Shown piece by piece: positions 23,076-27,994 of a DNA stretch of 42,175 nt (positions within the stretch are counted from its first letter, which is position 1; every line of letters begins with the position of its first letter). The notes below the pieces were generated by a model. The model worked only from the letters and a program-made list of their open reading frames with translations. It had not been told where the DNA came from and ran no database searches. This stretch comes from a virus: positions 1 to 42,175 of the IMG/VR virus record IMGVR_UViG_3300047666_000695. One strand, given 5' to 3'. A program made the position numbers and the translations under genes.

Positions 23076-24347
23076 TTAGAATGGCAGGGCTGTTGCGGTC
23101 ATTGTCGGCTTAACAACAGGCATTTCATACGCGAGCGGATAGCCGAAAGCGTCGTTTTGGTGATCTAGGCCCGTTGTTTTGTCCGGTTCGCCTTGCTTGT
23201 TATACGGCTGTTGTTCAAGGCATCGCGCGGTCTCTGGGCATGTATCAGGGTTGACGTAAACGCGGCCACGCTGGAATCCCATGTTGACGGCTAGAACGCG
23301 ATCCTTTACGCGCGGATTGCTTGGCTTTGCACGGATCGCATAGCCTGCACCGCGTAGTAGTCCGATGTCAGACAGGGACGCACCCTTGCTTGAGGTGTTC
23401 TTGCCGCTGGCGTCGGGGTAGATCGTGACCGTGTGGCCCTCGTATCGGTCAGCAAGCGTTCGGATCATCGACGGGGTATCAACGCCGCCTTTTATTTCAT
23501 CAACGCAATGCCAGTCGTTTTCTCGCAGCACATACGCACATGCGGCCATGTTGCCCACGTTGAAGTCCATGCCTAACTTGATCGGCTCGCCTGGTCGCAA
23601 TGTCTCGCGGCTGCGGTTTGTCTCGCGGCTGTAGGAATTATAAACCGTTCCCGATGTCAGGTTGACAAACTGGCCTTCGATGTATGCGTCAATCAACTCA
23701 GCCGGATATGCAGCCCGCAAGTTATCAACGTAATCATCAGGCAAGTACGGATTGCTGTACGTTGCCGCTTGGAACATCTCATAACCCGGCGCAACGTCTC
23801 GCACCCATCGGTTGTATACAAATTTAAAGCCTTCAGGCGTTGTGTAGGCAGAAACCCGATTAAATGGCCGCTTGATTCCCTCTGGCCGCTGTCGGTTTCT
23901 AGCGATGATCTTATTCCAAGCCAATAGGGCTTTTTCGGTTTTCATCGTGTCAATTTCGTCAACGTGCGCCCGGTAGGTTTCATAACCAACAATGCGCTCG
24001 GGGTTGTCCATTGTCCGCATTAGAAAGTCGCCAAACCGTGGCCAAGACGTGTAAACGATATTTTCAGACTTGTTCCATTTGTGCGGAATGCCCTGCTCGG
24101 ATAGCTTTTCGCAGATCCTTGGCCCGGTGATCAGCCTTACGAGGTCATAGGTAGGCGCATACAGGCCGATAAGAGCCGTTGAACTATGCGCCGCGTCACC
24201 AATGGCGGAACATGCCATGACCTCGGACTTACCGGCCCCAAAGCCAGCAACGAACGCCGGATGCTTGGCATCAGATCGCAGGAAGTTCTCTTGTGGCTCA
24301 GTCAGTATCAGATTGATTGGGTTTTGCGCGCTCAATGTTCCACCCAT
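23076..24347 (-). CDS. terL: Terminase large subunit (423 aa)
   Basis: ATPase and nuclease are both visible: Walker A GFGAGKSE (residues 35 to 42), Walker B AHVDEID (about 127 to 133), and the RNase H-like nuclease acids Asp261 (LGMDFNVG), Asp312 (IYPDASG) and Asp395/399 (LDHQNDAFGYP). The open frame continues upstream, but the ATG at 24347 overlaps the small subunit by 50 bases and matches normal length. No SD, so likely coupled translation. It packs DNA into proheads. Confidence 0.92.
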   Translation of the reverse strand: MGGTLSAQNPINLILTEPQENFLRSDAKHPAFVAGFGAGKSEVMACSAIGDAAHSSTALIGLYAPTYDLVRLITGPRICEKLSEQGIPHKWNKSENIVYTSWPRFGDFLMRTMDNPERIVGYETYRAHVDEIDTMKTEKALLAWNKIIARNRQRPEGIKRPFNRVSAYTTPEGFKFVYNRWVRDVAPGYEMFQAATYSNPYLPDDYVDNLRAAYPAELIDAYIEGQFVNLTSGTVYNSYSRETNRSRETLRPGEPIKLGMDFNVGNMAACAYVLRENDWHCVDEIKGGVDTPSMIRTLADRYEGHTVTIYPDASGKNTSSKGASLSDIGLLRGAGYAIRAKPSNPRVKDRVLAVNMGFQRGRVYVNPDTCPETARCLEQQPYNKQGEPDKTTGLDHQNDAFGYPLAYEMPVVKPTMTATALPF

Positions 24348-24600
24348 CAAATATTTGCGGCGCGTTCTCAATCGGGATTTCGACAGTGCCTTGGATTGGC
24401 CTGCCGTATGCTCGATCAAGTAAAGCGTTTGCCGCTGTAACTCTTGCTGGTTCGCTTTGACCAGACGTTGCAATCTCTACCAAAACAGCCAGCGCCGTCT
24501 CAACATGCTCCTTAGCCATTGCGGCAAGATCACGCTTGGCAAGTGATGTTGCGCCCGGTTTTCGGCCTGCTCCGGTTCGCTTTCCGCCGTGAACAGTCAT
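24298..24600 (-). CDS. terS: Terminase small subunit (100 aa)
   Basis: Starts MTVHGGKRTGAGRKPG, a basic Gly-rich N-terminus common in small terminases, then a helical region (MAKEHVETALAVLVEIATSG) with ARVTAANALLDRAYGRPIQ, a pattern seen widely in terS of this type. It binds packaging sites and regulates the large subunit. It has only a weak SD (AAG) and follows a 333-bp region with a structured RNA element. Confidence 0.85.
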   Translation of the reverse strand: MTVHGGKRTGAGRKPGATSLAKRDLAAMAKEHVETALAVLVEIATSGQSEPARVTAANALLDRAYGRPIQGTVEIPIENAPQIFDGWNIERAKPNQSDTD

Positions 24601-24933
24601 CTTGATAAACTTGAATGATTGAATTGCATAGGCTTCCCGCCTTTCGTTAAGGCATCCCGCCTAGTTGGTTGTGTTTGAGCGCGGGCCAGATTCAACGCCG
24701 AGGCGTAGGGCTTACTGACTTGCCCTGCTTATTCGCCGCGCTCATGAGGTGTGACACATTGGCGATCAGTCCAACTTCCGCAGTGAAATCCTGCATTACG
24801 TTCACACCACATCAAAGCGGTTTATTTAACAACATTCACGCAAAAGGAACATAATTCACATTAAACGTGTAAACGCGCAACAGGCCTTACGTGTTATTGA
24901 ACGTAATTCCTCGCCCTCACAAATAGCAGGTTT
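24601..24933 (-). other. Intergenic region before terS
   Basis: This 333-bp stretch holds structured element R1 (24676..24821) and, beyond it, an AT-richer part with no convincing gene. A 34-codon frame (24692..24796) begins in R1, encoding SHLMSAA in the same place as the frame in R2, but its ribosome-binding site is poor. No packaging site could be identified by eye, though this is a usual position for one. Confidence 0.5.
24676..24821 (-). ncRNA. Structured RNA element R1
   Basis: On the minus strand: a hairpin ACCGC-TTTGAT-GTGGT, then GGTGTGA pairing with TCACACC 46 bases later, then a 9-bp stem TGAGCGCGG/CCGCGCTCA enclosing 51 bases with inner arms AGGGC/GCCCT and ACGCC/GGCGT. The same three stems, in the same order, recur in R2 about 1.1 kb upstream with different inner sequence. 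The T-G pair in the first hairpin forms only in minus-strand RNA (as U-G), so the element acts as late-operon RNA. Confidence 0.55.
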
Positions 24934-25095
24934 TCACCCCTTGTCAAGAACGGATGCTGGACCAAGATCCGCAAGCGTTGGATGCTTGGCTACCATAGCC
25001 GATGCTCGCAAATAATCATCGTCAAGCAGGACACGCGCAAATTCCCGTAGGAGGGTTATTTCAGCGTTGGCTTGGGTTAAGGTGCGAGGGGTCAT
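24934..25095 (-). CDS. Small hypothetical protein (53 aa)
   Basis: Found by direct reading. Starts MTPRTLTQANAEITLLREFA and continues as an acidic helical protein (RVLLDDDYLRASAMVAKHPT). Its ATG directly follows the stop of the 60-aa gene (TAGATG), a common coupled arrangement in this phage. No family recognised; position before the terminase suggests a late regulatory or packaging accessory role. Confidence 0.6.
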   Translation of the reverse strand: MTPRTLTQANAEITLLREFARVLLDDDYLRASAMVAKHPTLADLGPASVLDKG

Positions 25096-25278
25096 CTATT
25101 CGACATCATCAACGGATACGCGATCCGCCGCAGCAATAAGATCCTGATAGACTTCCTCACAGACTACGCGGCAGGCTACCTTAGGAGGCGCAAACCGTAT
25201 CCTTACGCGCCAATCGCCTGCGCTCAATGCAATCGGCTCACCTCCATGACGAATAAATATCTCTTGTGATTTTTTCAT
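25096..25278 (-). CDS. Small hypothetical protein (60 aa)
   Basis: Begins MKKSQEIFIRHGGEPIALSA; mixed strands and helix (GDWRVRIRFAPPK, then EEVYQDLIAAADR). SD GGGGAG lies just upstream and only 4 bases separate it from the previous gene. No recognised family. Part of the late leader operon before the terminase genes. Confidence 0.65.
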   Translation of the reverse strand: MKKSQEIFIRHGGEPIALSAGDWRVRIRFAPPKVACRVVCEEVYQDLIAAADRVSVDDVE

Positions 25279-25282
25279 TCTG

Positions 25283-25789
25283 CTAACTCCCCAAACAGTT
25301 TAACGCATTCCGAAGCGCCGCCAGATCGTAAGGCATTGCCTCCGCGTCTTTGAAACATTCGTTTTGCAGCATGGATGTTTTCACACGTCCGATTTTTTCG
25401 CGCATTTTGTAATAGGCGGCATATACTGCGGGATTTCCATCGCCAGCGTCGTGGCCGCCCTCAGATGTGTTTAGGCATGACGCAATTCCTGCAATTCCTA
25501 TTTCTGACAGATATACGCTGTAAAGGTTCTGAAACATGCGAGCGGCTTCTTCCTGATCCCGCGTAATTTGCTTTGTGACCATGAGTCGCCCGATCATATC
25601 GCAAGCCAGATCTATATAAGCCCCCTGTTCTCCCTGCTCAATGTTAGGCTTGGCCCATTTTCCGCGTGCTAGGCGCTCGCTTGTGGGCGTTGACGTATGG
25701 CCACGAGGCGAAGGCACGTAGTCGTCCTGTACGAGCTTGGTTGCGGCCTGTGCGCGTTTGTTGCGGAGTGATTGCGCTTTACTGGTCAT
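25283..25789 (-). CDS. Hypothetical late-leader protein (168 aa)
   Basis: Basic N-terminus (MTSKAQSLRNKRAQAATKLV), then a helical domain with RMFQNLYSVYLSEIGIAGI, a Gly/Asp-rich loop (NTSEGGHDAGDGNP) and YYKMREKIGRVKTSMLQNECF. Size, charge and position between the helix-turn-helix gene and the terminases fit a late-transcription or packaging regulator, but no known family can be named. SD AAGGAAC in the leader (AACCAAGGAACCC). Confidence 0.6.
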   Translation of the reverse strand: MTSKAQSLRNKRAQAATKLVQDDYVPSPRGHTSTPTSERLARGKWAKPNIEQGEQGAYIDLACDMIGRLMVTKQITRDQEEAARMFQNLYSVYLSEIGIAGIASCLNTSEGGHDAGDGNPAVYAAYYKMREKIGRVKTSMLQNECFKDAEAMPYDLAALRNALNCLGS

Positions 25790-25811
25790 CGGGTTCCTTG
25801 GTTCGTTTGTT

Positions 25812-25985
25812 TGAGCGCGGTGACGAATTGAACGTCCTACAGCGGGCTTCCCCAGTTAGTTGTGGGAATTGAACCCACCTGCCTACCGTTTCCCCTGCCG
25901 CGCTCATGAGGTGTGACAAGTGGGGGCGGGAGTATTGATAGCCGCCGCCTTTCGCATAATCCATAGTCACACCGCATCAAAGCGG
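25812..25985 (-). ncRNA. Structured RNA element R2, tRNA-like core
   Basis: Same layout as R1: hairpin CCGC-TTTGAT-GCGG, GTGTGAC pairing with GTCACAC, and the 9-bp stem TGAGCGCGG/CCGCGCTCA. The enclosed core looks like a class II tRNA: GGGGAAACGGTAGG resembles a tRNA-Leu D-arm, GTGGG-TTCAATT-CCCAC has CAA in the anticodon place (Leu), a long variable part follows, and GACG-TTCAATT-CGTC is a T-arm with the right loop. But the D-stem does not pair well, the acceptor has 8 to 9 pairs and no CCA is encoded. It may be a degenerate tRNA, a mimic or an unrelated fold. Confidence 0.5.
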
Positions 25986-25994
25986 CTTGGTCAT

Positions 25995-26024
25995 GTTCCG
26001 CGCTCAGAATGATAAGCGCGGAAC
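25995..26024. repeat. 10-bp perfect inverted repeat sharing the R-element stem
   Basis: Arms GTTCCGCGCT and AGCGCGGAAC enclose 10 bases. On the minus strand the second arm reads TGAGCGCGGAAC, so the 9-base sequence that opens the main stems of R1 and R2 occurs a third time here, 10 bases upstream of the first hairpin of R2. It could be an RNA hairpin or a protein site. Confidence 0.65.
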
Positions 26025-26094
26025 ACTTTGCACCGAAAGGAGAGCACCATACTCTGTAACCTTGCCGTCACCATGGCGGGTTTTGTCGCGGGTG

Positions 26095-26505
26095 TCAAGT
26101 TCCCTCGTAAAAACTTCGCTGTTCGTCAGTAAGCGGCGATTCAGCGACAGTGTACACCCAGCCCTTGCGATTGTATTTAAACGTGACTAGCTCGCGCTCA
26201 AGTAAGCCGTCCATTGCCAGCCTTTGGAGCGTTTGCCGTGTGAGACCGCGTGTTCGTCCAAAATGCACTTCGGCTTCTTTTGTCTTGACTGCGCCCATTT
26301 CGGAAACGTAGGCGAGGGTCTTCCCTGGCCAGATTCTCGTGTTGGTGGCGTTTGGAATTTTCTTTGGCCTGCACCGCTCTCGCCTGCACCGCTCTCGCCT
26401 GACCGCTTTCCTAATCGCGCGGCCAATCATGTCTTCGACGGTTGCCGCGTAGTTTGGCAGCATAAATGGCTTTTGCATAACCAGCGTAAGTTCTTCAGAT
26501 GTCAT
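26095..26505 (-). CDS. Winged-helix DNA-binding protein (136 aa)
   Basis: The C-terminal half has a clear winged helix-turn-helix: AYVSEMGAVKTKEAEVHFG, then TRQTLQRLAMDGLLERELV and a wing YNRKGWVYTV. The N-terminal part is basic and contains the duplicated RRERCRRERCR encoded by 15-bp tandem repeats. SD AAGGAACC. Being second in the late operon it may be a late regulator, for example of packaging or of the R elements; this is inferred from position only. Confidence 0.7.
   Translation of the reverse strand: MTSEELTLVMQKPFMLPNYAATVEDMIGRAIRKAVRRERCRRERCRPKKIPNATNTRIWPGKTLAYVSEMGAVKTKEAEVHFGRTRGLTRQTLQRLAMDGLLERELVTFKYNRKGWVYTVAESPLTDEQRSFYEGT
26367..26410 (-). repeat. 15-bp tandem repeat in winged-helix gene
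   Basis: Two perfect 15-bp units (GCCTGCACCGCTCTC, plus strand) and a third imperfect 14-base unit. Slippage of a whole unit stays in frame and adds or removes five residues (ERCRR) in the basic N-terminal arm. Confidence 0.85.
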
Positions 26506-26563
26506 TGGCTTGGTTCCTTGGTTTGGTTGCTGTGGGCGGGTAGGGCGAACCCCATCGCGTCAC

Positions 26564-26794
26564 TTATGAAATGCGCCAAACACGAACGCCGTCGCCCTCA
26601 TTGCGTCCAACGAACTTTGCGTTGTTATTTCTGCCCCAAGACTTCGCGGCAGAATACTGCTTGGAATCGTTTGTTGATTTGCACCCATCAAAAAAAGAGC
26701 TATCACCAATCTCCATCTTGCCCCATTGATAGATTAGCGGGCGACCCGCGTGACCAGAGTCTTCTGGAATCTCAATATTTTTTTCTATTTTCAT
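26564..26794 (-). CDS. DUF7303-like small protein (76 aa), first late gene
   Basis: Pattern MKIEKNIEIPEDSGHAG, then a middle with MEIGDSSFFDGCKS and a C-terminal RNEGDGVRVWRIS matches a widespread small phage family (DUF7303) of unknown role. It begins 26 bases upstream of a probable AT-rich promoter zone. As first gene of the late block it may be expressed earlier than the structural genes. Confidence 0.65.
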   Translation of the reverse strand: MKIEKNIEIPEDSGHAGRPLIYQWGKMEIGDSSFFDGCKSTNDSKQYSAAKSWGRNNNAKFVGRNEGDGVRVWRIS

Positions 26795-26952
26795 TTTATT
26801 TATATCCCTGTTTATATAGTTGCAATTAATACTTAATATAAAAAATAAATTCAGTCAACACCAAAAGCGAAAATAACCGACTTAACCAACATAACCGCCC
26901 CAGTTAGCGCAAAGTTATGCGATTTTATCAAACGAAACAAAGCGATTAGCCC

Positions 26953-27039
26953 CTTCTCTCTCTCTCTCTAACTTAAAAATATATATATATACATACACAC
27001 ACGCACATGCGCACGCACATGCGCACACACACACACACA
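26953..27039. repeat. CT, AT and CA simple-sequence tracts
   Basis: A pyrimidine run (CT repeats, 26953..26969), an alternating AT run (26979..26991) and an alternating CA tract (26993..27039) containing two direct copies of GCACATGCGCAC (27003..27014, 27015..27026). Alternating purine-pyrimidine DNA can form Z-DNA, and the CT run can form a triplex. Such runs are rare in small phage genomes. Confidence 0.9.
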
Positions 27040-27102
27040 TAGGGGCGTATGTCTTTTTTAAATGGTTATACGGCCAAAGTCATATAAATAAGGGGCATCG
27101 TC

Positions 27103-27116
27103 GGTTATATATAACC
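27103..27116. promoter_or_regulatory. Perfect 14-bp palindrome (operator-like)
   Basis: GGTTATATATAACC is fully self-complementary. Half-sites of the same sequence occur at 27064 and, inverted, at 26873 and 26891. The first gene of the early block is a ribbon-helix-helix-type protein, a family that binds short palindromes, so autoregulation is plausible. Confidence 0.6.
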
Positions 27117-27196
27117 TGAATTGCAAACCTTGCCTTGCATTGCGCAAAATAATCAACAAACCCTGCGTGAAATTAGGGGTTGCACTTGCCGTGGAT

Positions 27197-27225
27197 TTGC
27201 CGCATGGTAATTTGTGTAGTATAGA
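27197..27225 (+). promoter_or_regulatory. Early promoter
   Basis: TTGCCG (27197..27202) and TATAGA (27220..27225) with 17-bp spacing. The -10 box ends 12 bases before the ATG at 27238, so the leader is at most about 6 bases; AGAGGA overlaps the -10 box and could not be part of a transcript starting at the normal distance. Confidence 0.5.
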
Positions 27226-27237
27226 GGAAAAACGCAA

Positions 27238-27462
27238 ATGACTGAGTTTAGAACACGGCTAAAACCCCCGGCAGAAGCATTCGTAAGAAAATACGCAGCG
27301 CAACGGGATGTTTCGATGGGTGTTGCAATTGATCAAATTCTAGCGCAAGTCGTCAAAGATGGCGGTATTGATGTAACCGATACTGTGTCAGCGGATGACG
27401 CACCAGTCGTGCATATACAGCGCATTCGGACACACAGCGATGAGGAGGGGCCAGCGATATGA
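27238..27462 (+). CDS. Probable ribbon-helix-helix regulator (74 aa)
   Basis: The N-terminal 45 residues (RTRLKPPAEAFVRKYAAQRD, then MGVAIDQILAQVVKDGG) fit the strand-helix-helix of CopG/Arc-like DNA-binding proteins; the rest is an acidic tail. As the first early gene, next to a palindrome and half-sites, it is probably the switch regulator controlling the divergent region. It overlaps the next gene by ATGA. Confidence 0.6.
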   Translation: MTEFRTRLKPPAEAFVRKYAAQRDVSMGVAIDQILAQVVKDGGIDVTDTVSADDAPVVHIQRIRTHSDEEGPAI

Positions 27463-27737
27463 TCGGGCGATATCCTGACGATAAAACAGCGGTTCAAATT
27501 GACAAAATGACTTGCGGTGTGCTTCGGTGTATAGAACATGAATTTTCGGATCTGACTGCCAAACGCATCGAAGAATTAAGCGCGGCAATGGTAAAAATTC
27601 TAGCACATCGGCCCTCGTATAATCACCATAGCGACAGCACATTGCCGGATGGTTTGGGCATAACAACAACGGTCGATGAGTCTGACTATAACGATTTGCA
27701 AACGTATGCGCGTAATGCGCTAAGGGGGGTGTTATGA
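27459..27737 (+). CDS. Hypothetical early protein (92 aa)
   Basis: Starts MIGRYPDDKTAVQIDKMTCG; mainly helical with FSDLTAKRIEELSAAMVKIL, then a His/Ser-rich loop (HRPSYNHHSDSTLPDG) and a C-terminal helix. Coupled at both ends by 4-base overlaps. No family recognised; the position before the primase-helicase suggests a replication accessory. Confidence 0.6.
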   Translation: MIGRYPDDKTAVQIDKMTCGVLRCIEHEFSDLTAKRIEELSAAMVKILAHRPSYNHHSDSTLPDGLGITTTVDESDYNDLQTYARNALRGVL

Positions 27738-27994
27738 CTGAAGTATCAACCCGGCGAGCTTTAGAGGTTTGTCTATCTAGAGTGCGACTAACTAAGTACG
27801 CGGCAGACGAGTTATCCGCACAATTGCAGGCCGAAATACGGCGCAAGGGCGATATTGCAACAAATGACGACAGGATTCGTGCAGTAATTGCCATGACAAA
27901 AAGCGAGCTTAGTGGAGTCGACATGTTGTTCACTAAGAAGCAAATGCTGGGACGGATACAAACCGCACTTAGCTTGTTAAGGAGCAGCAAATGA
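27734..27994 (+). CDS. Hypothetical early protein (86 aa)
   Basis: Helical, basic protein (STRRALEVCLSRVRLTKYAA, then DELSAQLQAEIRRKGDIATN) without membrane segments or metal ligands. It overlaps both neighbours by 4 bases. Directly ahead of the primase-helicase, so possibly a helicase loader or partner, but this is inference from position. Confidence 0.6.
   Translation: MTEVSTRRALEVCLSRVRLTKYAADELSAQLQAEIRRKGDIATNDDRIRAVIAMTKSELSGVDMLFTKKQMLGRIQTALSLLRSSK

Larger units (their letters stand above)
26795..27237. promoter_or_regulatory. Divergent control region and candidate replication origin
   Basis: This 443-bp gap between the late (minus) and early (plus) blocks holds no gene. Plus-strand order: an AT-rich late promoter zone, including a minus-strand TTGACT at 26853..26858 with weak TAAGTA 17 bp on; repeated ATAACC half-sites (26873, 26891); CT, AT and CA runs (26953..27039); a GGTTATA half-site (27064); a perfect GGTTATATATAACC palindrome (27103..27116); and the early promoter. 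Easily melted simple repeats beside operator-like palindromes are typical of phage origins and genetic switches. Confidence 0.6.

Noticed and set aside
25779-25970. 63-codon minus-strand frame across element R2
   Set aside because: Its sequence (VGRWVQFPQL, then RTFNSSPRSN) looks like a translated tRNA-like RNA, and the similar stretch in R1 is shared only where the RNA stem is shared. Kept as unproved; a real leader peptide with SHLMSAA cannot be fully excluded.
26993-27039. CA-rich tract considered as a CRISPR or iteron array
   Set aside because: There are no unique spacers between repeats; it is simple sequence with only two 12-bp direct copies. No CRISPR array was seen anywhere in the window.
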